From positions 1 to 28,384 of the forward strand of contig JACKFB010000037.1 of assembly GCA_020632695.1 (NCBI GenBank): a DNA stretch of 28,384 nucleotides. Direction: 5' to 3'. The notes beneath the pieces were generated by a model, which saw only the letters and a program-made list of their open reading frames with translations, was not told where the DNA came from and did not search any database. The position numbers were made by a program, and so were the translations under genes. The DNA comes from Deltaproteobacteria bacterium (lineage in GTDB: Bacteria; Myxococcota_A; UBA9042; PHBI01; JACKFB01). Below, piece after piece: positions 13,512-22,214 of this stretch (position 1 is the stretch's first letter; each line of letters starts with the position of its first letter).

Positions 13512-15923
13512 ATGTCCCTGCGATTCGACGATGAGGCCCGCACGCTCGTGCTCGGTGTGCACGATCTCATCGAGGCCGGGCCGCGCTCGGGGCACCTGCG
13601 CGTGCAGCTCGCCCAGAGCCGCATGGCCCGCCTGGCCGCGGGGCGCGAGGTCCATCAGACCTACCAGGCCTGGCGTCAGGAGCTGGACGAGGACTACCAG
13701 GCTGAGGTCCCGGTCAAGGTCTCCGTCGTCGTCCGGGGCTGGGAGTGCAAGGTGCGGGGGCGCCTGGACGGGGTGTGCCGCGAGGGCGGCGCGCTGGTCG
13801 TCGAGGAGATCAAGTCCAGCGCCCTGGACGGCGCCGCGCTCCGCCGCACCCAGATCGAGGACTGGCCCGACTACGCCGAGCAGGTCGCGCTCTATCGCTA
13901 CCTGCTGCACGCCGGCGGCTCGGGCGACGCGATCGGCCGGCTGGTCCTCGTCAGCCTGCTCGACAGCGCCCGCCACGTGCTCCAGGTGGATGACCCCCTC
14001 GAGGAGATCCGCCTCCGGGTCGAGGCCCGCCTGGAGTGGATCATCCGGCAGCGCGAGGCCCGGAACGCCTGGATGGCGGTGCGCCGCGCGGCGAGCGTGG
14101 ACTTCCCCCACGCCGAGCCCAGGCCGCTCCAGGCCGAGATCAGCGCCGAGGTCGCCGAGGCCATGCGCCGGGGGCAGCAGCTCCTGGTGTCGGCGCCGAC
14201 CGGGGTGGGGAAGACCGCGGCGGTCATGCACGGCGCCCTCACCGAGGCCTACACCCACGACATGCGCGTGTTCTTCGCGACGGCCAAGGGCACCCAGCAG
14301 GAGATCTTCGACCGCACCCTGGCCAACTTCGCCCGCAAGGGCCTCCCGCTGCGCGCGGTGACCATCCGCGCGAAGGAGAAGTCCTGCCTCAACGGGGTCG
14401 TGGACTGCCGCCCCGAGTCCTGCCCCTACGCCGAGGGCTACTTCGACCGGGCGAGCGAGGTCGTGGAGTCGCTCATCCCGCTCGGGGTGCACCGGGCCGA
14501 GGCGCTCATCGCCGAGGCCGAGCGCCGCCGGGTCTGCCCCTTCGAGCTCACCCTCGATCTCTCCGAGCACGTGGACGTCGTGGTCGGGGACTACAACTAC
14601 GTGTTCAACCCCCGGGCCTCGCTCAAGCGGCACTTCGGGGACCGCTACAAGGACTGGATCCTGGTCGTGGACGAGGCCCACAACCTCGTCGAGCGCTGCC
14701 GGGACCAGCTCTCGCCCTCCCTGAGCGCCGCCGCCGCCAACGCCGCGTCGCTGGCCCTGGGCCGCGAGGACCCCAAGGGCCTCGCCGCCTACGTCGAGCT
14801 CTGCCGGGACATCCGGGTGGCCATCGAGGACCTCGAGCTGGACATCGAGGGGCCGGTCAGCCGGGACGGCGAGGCCGTGGTGGGCGTCACCTGGCGCATC
14901 TTCCGTGACCTCCGTGACCGGGCGGACGAGCTGGCGCTCGACTACGCCTTCCTGCGCCGGGACAAGCCCGCGGCCGGGGACACGGACCACTACCTCGACC
15001 TCGCCCGCGCCCTCATCCACTTCGTGGACGTGCTGGAGGAGAGCCGGAAGCTGGGGGAGGGGGGCGAGATCGTGCCCATCCTCCGCACCAAGCCCACGCT
15101 CGAGGTGCAGCTGGTCTGCGTGGACCCCTCGCCCTGGGTGAAGCGCATCCTGGACGGCTTCGGCGGCGTGGTGCTGATGTCGGCGACCCTGGAGCCGCCG
15201 CGCTTCTACCAGGACCTGCTCGGCCTCGACGAGCAGCGGGTGGCCATGGCCCGCTTCGCCTCGCCCTTCCCGCCGGAGAACCTCGGCGTCGTGCTGGCGA
15301 CCAAGGTGTCCACCGCCTGGCGCGACCGTCAGCAGCATCGCGAGCGCACCGCGGCGCTGCTCTGCGAGCTGATCGAGGCCACGCCGGGCAACGTCGCGAT
15401 CTACTACTCGGCCTTCTCCCTGCTCCAGCAGCTCTCCCCGATGACCGAGGTGGCCGGGCGGGAGTCGCTGGTGCAGACGCCCAGGATGAGCGAGGCCGAT
15501 CGCCTCGAGCTCATCGACAGGCTCCGCCAGATCGGCCACCCCCGCGTGCTGCACGCCGTGCTGGGCGGCATCTTCGCCGAGGGCATGGACCTGCCCGGCG
15601 GGGTGCTGGACGGCATCTTCATCGTCGGGCCGGCGCTGCCCCGTGTGGGGCTGGATCGCGACCTCATGCGCGCGCGCTATGAGGAGCGCTACGGCGACGG
15701 CTTCGGCTACGCCTTCCTCGTCCCGGGCATGTCCCGGGTCATCCAGGCGGCGGGGCGCCTCGTGCGGGGGCCCCAGGACCGAGGCGCGGTCGTGCTCGTC
15801 GGTCGCCGCTTCGGTTGGTCGGCCTACAGCGCCTTCTTCCCATCGTTCTGGGAGCTGCGCTCCGAGGACCATCCCGCCGAGGCTGTCCGCGCGTTCTGGT
15901 CGGAGCAGGAGCCAGCCGGTTAG
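13512..15923 (+). CDS. PD-(D/E)XK nuclease fused to XPD/DinG-like Fe-S helicase
   Basis: An 803-residue protein in two parts. Residues about 65-190 look like a RecB/Cas4-type nuclease: D86 in VRGRLDGV, E99 and K101 in VVEEIKSS, and a Q-x3-Y motif at 124-128 (EQVALYRY). From about residue 205 a superfamily 2 helicase of the XPD/DinG group follows: Walker A SAPTGVGKT (228-235), four Cys placed like an XPD iron-sulfur cluster (C292, C299, C304, C342), DEAH at 387-390, and motif VI QAAGRLVRG starting near Q748. It would unwind DNA 5' to 3' and degrade it. ATG 13512 is close to the inverted repeat. The patatin gene follows after 24 bases. DinG-type housekeeping repair is the alternative to a defence role. 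Confidence 0.85.
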   Translation: MSLRFDDEARTLVLGVHDLIEAGPRSGHLRVQLAQSRMARLAAGREVHQTYQAWRQELDEDYQAEVPVKVSVVVRGWECKVRGRLDGVCREGGALVVEEIKSSALDGAALRRTQIEDWPDYAEQVALYRYLLHAGGSGDAIGRLVLVSLLDSARHVLQVDDPLEEIRLRVEARLEWIIRQREARNAWMAVRRAASVDFPHAEPRPLQAEISAEVAEAMRRGQQLLVSAPTGVGKTAAVMHGALTEAYTHDMRVFFATAKGTQQEIFDRTLANFARKGLPLRAVTIRAKEKSCLNGVVDCRPESCPYAEGYFDRASEVVESLIPLGVHRAEALIAEAERRRVCPFELTLDLSEHVDVVVGDYNYVFNPRASLKRHFGDRYKDWILVVDEAHNLVERCRDQLSPSLSAAAANAASLALGREDPKGLAAYVELCRDIRVAIEDLELDIEGPVSRDGEAVVGVTWRIFRDLRDRADELALDYAFLRRDKPAAGDTDHYLDLARALIHFVDVLEESRKLGEGGEIVPILRTKPTLEVQLVCVDPSPWVKRILDGFGGVVLMSATLEPPRFYQDLLGLDEQRVAMARFASPFPPENLGVVLATKVSTAWRDRQQHRERTAALLCELIEATPGNVAIYYSAFSLLQQLSPMTEVAGRESLVQTPRMSEADRLELIDRLRQIGHPRVLHAVLGGIFAEGMDLPGGVLDGIFIVGPALPRVGLDRDLMRARYEERYGDGFGYAFLVPGMSRVIQAAGRLVRGPQDRGAVVLVGRRFGWSAYSAFFPSFWELRSEDHPAEAVRAFWSEQEPAG

Positions 15924-15947
15924 ACCTCTGCAGGCAGGAGCAGCGAT

Positions 15948-17384
15948 GTGAGCCAGGTGTTGAGCAGCCGAGAGCTGCTGGAGCATCGAAAGCCCTTCGA
16001 GGACCTGGAGGCCGAGGTCCTGGAGCGCTTCTTGGCGGACCCCCGGGATCTGGGGGGTCGGCTCATCGCCGGGCTGCGCTACGTGCTCAACTTCGCGAAG
16101 CTGACCACGCTCCGGAACCGGGACGGCGAGGACATCGACGTGCAGGGGGCGCTCCGCGCGCACGCCTGGCGGGTCCGTGAGCGGATCGAGAAGAGCCTGG
16201 GGGAGCGACGCGCGGACGGCCTCTGGGGCGTGGTGCGTGAGCTCCCCGAGCTGGTGCGAGAGACCCGAGACCAGCGGCGGCACCTGCTCGAGCACTTCCC
16301 GCTCGACCGCGTGAGCCTCGACCGCGAGGTCTGCACCCGCAAGTTCGTGCTGGTGCTCGGGGGCGGCGGCGGCGCCGGCTACGGCTACGCGGGCGTGTTC
16401 ACCCAGCTCCACCGGCACGACCTCAACCCCTCCCTGATCTGCGGCACCTCGATCGGCGCGCTGCTGGGCATCTTCCGCGCCCGCTCGCGGGCCTACGACG
16501 CCGCGCTGCTGCTCCAGGCGAACAAGAGCCTGACCTGGAACAAGCTCTTCAAGCTCGGGCCCGAGGAGTCCCGCTACGGCCTGCCGGCCACCCTGCGCAT
16601 GCACCTCCGCGCCAGCCTCGGGGAGTTCCTGCGCAACGAGGACGGCGAGGTCATGCGGATCTCGCAGCTCCCGGTGCCGCTGCACGTCGTGGCGACCGGG
16701 CTCACCGTCGACGCGCTGCGCCACGAGCTCGCCTACTACGAGCACTTCCTCGACGACGTCGTGAAGCAGGGCCTGGGTTTCCGCACCAAGCGCCTCTCCC
16801 AGGTGGCCAACCTCGCCAACATCATGCGGGAGTTCGCGGCGAACCCTCAGGCCCTGCGCGAGGTGGTCTTCGGCCGCGACGAGGGCACCCTGGACATGGA
16901 CTGCATCGACTGCGCAGGCTTCTCCGCCAGCGTGCCCGGGCTGCTGCACTACGACGTACACCGCGACGACCAGCGCATGAAGCACCTGCTGGATCAGCTC
17001 TACGCGGCCCGGGGCATCACCCGCCTGACCGAGGGCGGCGTGGTCAACAACGTGCCCGCGCGGGTCGGCTTCCGCTCTGCGATGGAGGGGCGCCTCGACG
17101 GCCACCGGAACGTGTCCATCCTGGCGGTGGACTGCTTCCCGGTGCGGCGGACCTCGCTGCTCTTCTACCCGCTGATGCAGGTCGCCCGCGCCAACGTGGT
17201 CAAGAACATCCCCTACGCCAACATCTACGTGGCGCTGCCGCGCACCCTGAGCCCGCTCAACCTGGTGCCCCGCGTCGACGACGTCGCGAAAGCGAGCCGC
17301 TGGGCGATGGACGCGCTCGAGCCCAGGCTCCCCCTGCTCCGGGAGCTCAACCGCCCCTTCGCCCCTCTCCGAGACGAGCACTGA
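15948..17384 (+). CDS. Patatin-like phospholipase
   Basis: A 478-residue protein. Residues 1-130 are a helical extension without a motif that I recognise. The patatin core starts at KFVLVLGGGGGAGYGYAGVF (132-151, the oxyanion Gly loop) with the nucleophile elbow GTSIG at 166-170 (Ser168). The usual DGG/DGA of the catalytic Asp appears as EGG at about residue 362 (RLTEGGVVNNVPA), so the dyad would be Ser-Glu unless another Asp serves. Family members hydrolyse acyl chains of phospholipids. The start is GTG 15948 behind GGCAGGAGC; an ATG two bases earlier is out of frame and stops at once. It lies 24 bases after the helicase on the same strand and is probably co-transcribed. No signal peptide, so it is likely cytoplasmic. 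Confidence 0.83.
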   Translation: MSQVLSSRELLEHRKPFEDLEAEVLERFLADPRDLGGRLIAGLRYVLNFAKLTTLRNRDGEDIDVQGALRAHAWRVRERIEKSLGERRADGLWGVVRELPELVRETRDQRRHLLEHFPLDRVSLDREVCTRKFVLVLGGGGGAGYGYAGVFTQLHRHDLNPSLICGTSIGALLGIFRARSRAYDAALLLQANKSLTWNKLFKLGPEESRYGLPATLRMHLRASLGEFLRNEDGEVMRISQLPVPLHVVATGLTVDALRHELAYYEHFLDDVVKQGLGFRTKRLSQVANLANIMREFAANPQALREVVFGRDEGTLDMDCIDCAGFSASVPGLLHYDVHRDDQRMKHLLDQLYAARGITRLTEGGVVNNVPARVGFRSAMEGRLDGHRNVSILAVDCFPVRRTSLLFYPLMQVARANVVKNIPYANIYVALPRTLSPLNLVPRVDDVAKASRWAMDALEPRLPLLRELNRPFAPLRDEH

Positions 17385-17416
17385 GCCGCGGGCGGGCGGA
17401 TAGAAATGGCATGTAA

Positions 17417-17445
17417 TTGAAGGGTCCAGAAAACTCGGCGATCCT
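17417..17445 (+). promoter_or_regulatory. Possible sigma-70-like promoter of the repeat protein gene
   Basis: TTGAAG (17417-17422) and GATCCT (17440-17445) are separated by 17 bases inside a locally AT-richer patch (17399-17433) upstream of the ATG at 17487. The -10 match is poor, so this is tentative. Confidence 0.2.
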
Positions 17446-17486
17446 TCCCGGGCCCCGCGTACAAGATGCGCCCCCGGAGGAACGCC

Positions 17487-20400
17487 ATGAGCTCTGACCG
17501 CACGGTCCGTCTGTTGTCCCTTGTCGCCGTCGCAGGCCTGACCAGCCCGCTGGCCTTCGGCGCCGGCGTGAGCGACGGGACCTACACGGTGTCCACCCAG
17601 GGCACCATCCTCAACGCCTACGCCGAGCTGGGCGCGAGCATCACCGCCGGGGACACGAGCTTCAGCGTCACCGACATCACGGACCTCGATGATCCGGCCG
17701 GGGGCGCCTACAGCAGCACCTCCGTGGCCGCGGGCACGCTGCTCATGGTCATCCAGCTGCACGGCGCGAGCATCGACAGCAGCGACATCGCCACCTTCGG
17801 CGACGTGACGGCGCTCAACGGGGCGGGGCAGTACGAGCTGGTGCGGGTGGCGAGCGTCTCCGGCGACACGATCAGCATCGACACGACGGAGCTGCCGAGC
17901 GGCTTCGCGAATGACTACGACGTGGCCAACGCGGTGCAGGTCGTTCGTGTGCCCCAGTACGAGAGCCTCACCATCTCCTCCGGCGCGAGCCTGGAGCCCC
18001 TGAGCTGGGATGGCGCGACGGGCGGCGTGGTCGCGGTGAGCGTCACGGGGCCGCTCACCCTGGACGGGGACATCGACGTCAGCGGGCAGGGCTACCAGGG
18101 CGGCGCGCGTGAGAACACCTCCGGCGGCTCGGGCACGGACTGGGTGCTCTACGTGGGCAACAACGCCGAGGACGGCGGTGAGAAGGGCGAGAGCATCGGC
18201 GGCGACGCCGACGTCTACGCCAGCCTCACCGGCGAGTACGGCCGGGGCGCGCCGGCCAACGGCGGCGGCGGCGGCAACGCCCACAACGCGGGCGGCGGCG
18301 GCGGCGCCAACGGCGACGGGGGTACGGACCCCTGGACGGGCGCTGGCGTGATGGACAGCGACGCGGCCTGGGCGCTGGACCCTGTCTACGTCACCAACGG
18401 CGGCCCCACCAACGAGGTGGGCGGCGGCCGCGGCGGCTACACCTACTCGAGCAGCAACCAGGACGCCTACACGGTCGCGCCGGGCGCCAGCGCCTGGAGC
18501 GGCAACCGGCGGCGTGAGCGCGGCGGTCTCGGCGGCCGGCCAGTCGACAACGACCCGCTGAGCCAGCTCTACTTCGGCGGCGGCGGCGGCGCGGGCGACG
18601 GCAACAACAGCTACGGCGCCAGCGGCGGCGCGGGCGGCGGCCTGGCGCTGATCTTCGCGCAGGACGGCGTCAGCGGGGCGGGCAGCATCCTCGCGAACGG
18701 CGCGAACGGCGGCGACGCGGGGTCTGCGAGCAACCGCGCGGGGCGTGACGGCGCGGGCGGCGCGGGCGGCGGCGGCACCGTCGTGGTGGTGTCCTCCTCC
18801 GTCACCGGAATCAGCATCGACGCGCTGGGCGGCGACGGCGGCTTCCAGTACTGCTCCCTGAGCGAGGCCGAGGGCCCCGGCGGCGGCGGCGGCGGTGGCT
18901 TCGTGGCCACACCCTCGAGCAGCTCCGCCACCGTGGACATCAGCGGCGGCGTGGGCGGCGTCTCCGACAGCCCTCACCTCACCGAGTGGACGACGAACGG
19001 GGCGACGGACGGCGCGGCGGGCGAGGTGGACACGACGCCGGAGTGGACGGACTGGCCGATCTGCCCCTACCTGGACTGCGACTCCGATGGCGACGGGCTG
19101 ACGGACGACGAGGAGACGAACACCTACGGGACGGACCCGAACGACCCGGACACGGACGGGGACGGTCTGAACGACGGGGAGGAGGTGCTGACCTACGGGA
19201 CGGACCCCCTGAACGCGGACACGGACGGGGACGGGTGCTCGGACTACGACGAGGTGGTGACGTACGGCAGCGACCCGCTGGTGACGGACACGGACGGGGA
19301 CGGGCTGGACGACTGCGAGGAGTCGACGGTGTACGGGACGGACCCGAACAACGCCGACACGGACGGTGAGGGCCTGACGGACGGTGAGGAGGTGAACACC
19401 TACGGGACGGACCCTCTGGACGCGGACAGCGACGGAGACGGGCTCAACGACTACCGTGAGGTGGCGCGCGCGGGCACGGACCCGAACAACCCGGACACGG
19501 ACGGGGACGGCCTGAACGACCGGCTGGAGTTCAACGTCTACGGGACGGACCCGCTGGTGTCGGACACGGACGGGGACGGCTGCAGTGACGGTGACGAGGT
19601 GAACACCCACGGCACGGACCCCTTGGTGGCGGACAGCGACGGGGACGGGATCAACGACTGCGACGAGGTGAACCAGGGCACGGACCCGAGCGACGGGGAC
19701 AGCGACGGGGACGGCCTGAGCGACGGGGAGGAGGCGACCCAGGGCACGGACCCGAACAACGCGGACAGCGACGGGGACGGCCTGGGCGACGGTGACGAGG
19801 TGAACACCACGGGCACGGATCCGACCGACGACGACAGCGACGGCGACGGCCTGAGCGACGGCGACGAGGTGAACACCACGGGCACGGATCCGAACGACGC
19901 GGACAGCGACGGGGACGGCCTGAGCGACGGTGACGAGGTGAACAGCACCGGCACGGACCCGAACGTGGCGGACAGCGACGGGGACGGCCTGAGCGACGGC
20001 GACGAGGTGAACACCACGGGCACCGACCCGCTGGACGCGGACAGCGACGACGACGGCCTGAGCGACGGCGACGAGGTGAACACGACGTCCACGGACCCGA
20101 ACGACGCGGACAGCGACGACGACGGGCTCAACGACGGCGACGAGGTGAACACCCACGGCACGGACCCGAACGACGCGGACAGCGACGACGACCGCCTGAG
20201 CGACGGCCGTGAGGTCAACGAGACGGGCACGGACCCGCTGGACGAGGACACCGACGACGGCGGGCGCTCGGACGGGGAGGAGGTGGACATCGACAACACC
20301 GATCCCTTCGACCCCGCGGACGATCTGGTGGACAGCGACGGCGACGGCATCACGGACTTCGTCGAGGAGGAGCTGGGCACCGACCCCACGAACCCGGACA

Positions 20401-20984
20401 CGGACGGCGACGGCCTGCTGGACGGCGAGGAGGTCTACGACGTCGGGAGCGACCCGCTGAACCCGGACACCGACGGCGACGGCCTCGGCGACGGGGACGA
20501 GGTCAACGACATCGGCACCGACCCGCTGAACCCGGACACGGACGGTGACGGACTCGAGGACGGCGACGAGGTCACCGACATCGGCACGGACCCGCTGAAC
20601 CCGGACACGGACGGCGACGGCCTGGAGGACGGCCAGGAGGTCAACGAGACCTCCACCGATCCCCTCAACCCCGACAGCGACGGGGACGGCCTGAGCGACG
20701 GCGACGAGGTGAACACCCACGGCACGGACCCGAACGACGCGGACACCGACGACGGCGGCGTGCCCGACGGCGCGGAGGTCGACGCGGGCACCGACCCGCT
20801 CGACCCCTCCGATGACGTCGAGGTCCCCGACGACACCGGGCCCGTGGCCGACGACAGCGGCGACCCGGGCAAGTACGCCGGCGGTGGCGGCTGTGGCTGC
20901 TCCAGCGCCGCGCCCAGCACCCCGGCCCTCGCCTGGATGCTCGGCCTGCTCGCCCTCGTCGGGCTCCGGCGCCGCCGGGCCTAG
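17487..20984 (+). CDS. Large surface protein: Gly-rich domain, 25 Ca-binding repeats, MYXO-CTERM-like tail
   Basis: A 1165-residue secreted protein. A signal peptide spans about 1-27 (SLVAVAGLTSPLAFGAG). Residues about 28-200 are a beta-rich domain, and about 200-500 are very Gly-rich, with loops such as NGGGGGNAHNAGGGGG. From 19080 to 20807 there are 25 units of about 23 residues (D-x-D-G-D-G-L-x-D-G-x-E-V..TDP), the thrombospondin type 3-like Ca-binding form. A Pro/Asp linker leads to GGGGCGCSS, a hydrophobic helix (TPALAWMLGLLALVGL) and RRRRA, matching MYXO-CTERM tails that are processed and anchored at the myxobacterial surface. ATG 17487 is preferred over 17466 because GGAGG sits six bases upstream. 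The N-terminal part recalls myxobacterial proteins annotated as gliding-motility AgmC, but I cannot confirm this. A role in adhesion or cell surface structure is likely. Confidence 0.88.
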   Translation: MSSDRTVRLLSLVAVAGLTSPLAFGAGVSDGTYTVSTQGTILNAYAELGASITAGDTSFSVTDITDLDDPAGGAYSSTSVAAGTLLMVIQLHGASIDSSDIATFGDVTALNGAGQYELVRVASVSGDTISIDTTELPSGFANDYDVANAVQVVRVPQYESLTISSGASLEPLSWDGATGGVVAVSVTGPLTLDGDIDVSGQGYQGGARENTSGGSGTDWVLYVGNNAEDGGEKGESIGGDADVYASLTGEYGRGAPANGGGGGNAHNAGGGGGANGDGGTDPWTGAGVMDSDAAWALDPVYVTNGGPTNEVGGGRGGYTYSSSNQDAYTVAPGASAWSGNRRRERGGLGGRPVDNDPLSQLYFGGGGGAGDGNNSYGASGGAGGGLALIFAQDGVSGAGSILANGANGGDAGSASNRAGRDGAGGAGGGGTVVVVSSSVTGISIDALGGDGGFQYCSLSEAEGPGGGGGGGFVATPSSSSATVDISGGVGGVSDSPHLTEWTTNGATDGAAGEVDTTPEWTDWPICPYLDCDSDGDGLTDDEETNTYGTDPNDPDTDGDGLNDGEEVLTYGTDPLNADTDGDGCSDYDEVVTYGSDPLVTDTDGDGLDDCEESTVYGTDPNNADTDGEGLTDGEEVNTYGTDPLDADSDGDGLNDYREVARAGTDPNNPDTDGDGLNDRLEFNVYGTDPLVSDTDGDGCSDGDEVNTHGTDPLVADSDGDGINDCDEVNQGTDPSDGDSDGDGLSDGEEATQGTDPNNADSDGDGLGDGDEVNTTGTDPTDDDSDGDGLSDGDEVNTTGTDPNDADSDGDGLSDGDEVNSTGTDPNVADSDGDGLSDGDEVNTTGTDPLDADSDDDGLSDGDEVNTTSTDPNDADSDDDGLNDGDEVNTHGTDPNDADSDDDRLSDGREVNETGTDPLDEDTDDGGRSDGEEVDIDNTDPFDPADDLVDSDGDGITDFVEEELGTDPTNPDTDGDGLLDGEEVYDVGSDPLNPDTDGDGLGDGDEVNDIGTDPLNPDTDGDGLEDGDEVTDIGTDPLNPDTDGDGLEDGQEVNETSTDPLNPDSDGDGLSDGDEVNTHGTDPNDADTDDGGVPDGAEVDAGTDPLDPSDDVEVPDDTGPVADDSGDPGKYAGGGGCGCSSAAPSTPALAWMLGLLALVGLRRRRA
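19080..20807 (+). repeat. Array of 25 tandem ~69-base coding repeats
   Basis: Each unit encodes about 23 residues with the frame D-S/T-D-G-D-G-L-S-D-G-D-E-V-N-T-x-G-T-D-P. Units 11-16 (about 19760-20180) and 20-23 (about 20400-20660) are nearly identical at DNA level as well, which suggests recent duplication or gene conversion. Units 9, 10, 19 and 25 are shorter by one residue, and unit 18 carries a longer linker (PADDLV). Confidence 0.93.
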
Positions 20985-22138
20985 TTGGCCTCGCGGGCCT
21001 CGGGGCGAATGCGCAGCGCCACCAGCGTCCCGAGGCCCAGCAGCGCCGAGCCCGCCACGAAGGAGGCGGACATCGCGACGTGCTGGAACAGGAAGCCGCC
21101 GAGCGCCGGCGCGGTGGCGCGAGCGAGGGCGGAGAGGGACTGGTTCGTCCCCAGCACGAAGCCCTGCTCCTCCTCGGAGGTGCGCTTGGAGATCAGGGCC
21201 TGGGTGCTGGGCTGCAGCAGGCTCTGGAAGACCGCCAGGAAGCCGCAGACGACCAGCAGGGGCACCCAGGGCGGCGCGAAGGCCAGGCCCAGCAGGGACA
21301 CCGAGAGCCCGGCGATGCCCAGCCGAATCAGGGGCACCTCCCCGAAGCGCTTCGACAGCCGCCCGATCAGCCCACCCTGGATGATGATCCCGATGACGCC
21401 GATGAGCCCGAGCAGTCGACCTACCTCCTGCGCGCCCAGGTGGTGCTGGTGCTCCTCGAAGAGCGCGAAGGTCGACTCCATCATGGAGAAGGCGAAGGTC
21501 ATCAGGAAGGTCAACGAGATCGCGCGCCCCACGGCCGGGTGCCGCAGCACCTCCACGAAGGCCGTGGGGTTGAGCGTGCGGCGCCGGGCGCTGCGCTTGC
21601 GCTCGGGCTCGGGCACGAGCAGCCAGGCGAGCAGGAAGTTGAGCGCGGAGAGCCCGGACGCGAGCCAGATCGGGGCCGAGAGGCCGTACACGCTCAGCTC
21701 GCCGCCGATCCACGGCCCCAGGCTGAAGCCCAGGCCGAAGGCCGCCCCGATCATGCCCATGCCCTTCGCGCGGTCCTCCTGGCTGGTGACGTCGGCGACG
21801 TAGGCCTGCGCCACGGAGATGTTGGCCGCGAAGACGCCGTGCAGGCTGCGAAAGACGAAGAGCAGCCAGAGCTCGGAGGCCCAGGCGAAGCCGGCGAGCA
21901 TCAGGCTGCCCATGCCGATCGAGATGAGCAGCACCGGGCGCCGGCCCAGGCGATCCGAGAGGCTGCCCCACAGCGGCGCGAACAGGAACTGCGTGGCCGA
22001 GTAGCAGGCCATCAGCAGTGTGACCTGCATCGCTGTTGCGCCCGTCCCCTCGGCGTAGAAGGTCAGGAGCGGGATCACGATCCCGAACCCGATGAGGTCC
22101 AGCACGACGGTCAGGAAGATGACGAGGAGAGGCTTCAC
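20981..22138 (-). CDS. MFS transporter (drug/H+ antiporter-like, TetA-type)
   Basis: A 385-residue, 12-TM major facilitator protein. It starts at GTG 22138 behind GGAGG. TM1 reads LLVIFLTVVLDLIGFGIVIPLL, like tetracycline-efflux-type carriers. Motif A appears as GSLSDRLGRRPVLLI between TM2 and TM3, and GAAFGLGFSLGPWIGG fits motif C of antiporters. Sequence alone cannot give the substrate; export of a small molecule or drug is the family norm. Its TAG stop overlaps the TAG stop of the repeat-protein gene within the palindrome CTAG, so the convergent genes share three stop-codon bases and no terminator fits between them. It diverges from the CysQ-like gene over 76 bases. Confidence 0.88.
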   Translation of the reverse strand: MKPLLVIFLTVVLDLIGFGIVIPLLTFYAEGTGATAMQVTLLMACYSATQFLFAPLWGSLSDRLGRRPVLLISIGMGSLMLAGFAWASELWLLFVFRSLHGVFAANISVAQAYVADVTSQEDRAKGMGMIGAAFGLGFSLGPWIGGELSVYGLSAPIWLASGLSALNFLLAWLLVPEPERKRSARRRTLNPTAFVEVLRHPAVGRAISLTFLMTFAFSMMESTFALFEEHQHHLGAQEVGRLLGLIGVIGIIIQGGLIGRLSKRFGEVPLIRLGIAGLSVSLLGLAFAPPWVPLLVVCGFLAVFQSLLQPSTQALISKRTSEEEQGFVLGTNQSLSALARATAPALGGFLFQHVAMSASFVAGSALLGLGTLVALRIRPEAREAN

Positions 22139-22214
22139 TGGGCCTCCGCGTATCCCTTGACGGGGGTGCTTTCCACCGCCGGGTTATGCCCAAGGCCACA
22201 AGGAGGCAGCGAAG
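22139..22214. promoter_or_regulatory. Divergent promoter gap, MFS transporter and CysQ-like gene
   Basis: A 76-base gap. TTGACG at about 22158 could be a -35 box for the rightward gene, but no convincing -10 follows at the right spacing. An AGGAGG ribosome site precedes ATG 22215, and GGAGG precedes GTG 22138 on the other strand. Confidence 0.3.

Noticed and set aside
6622..17384. Patatin gene as the effector partner of the CD-NTase remnant in one CBASS operon
   Set aside because: CBASS does use patatin-like effectors, but the two lie about 9 kb apart with unrelated operons between and opposite strands, so there is no operon link.
19080..20807. Possible CRISPR array because of regular repeats
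   Set aside because: Repeat units are contiguous, in frame, about 69 bases long and encode a Ca-binding motif; there are no unique spacers.
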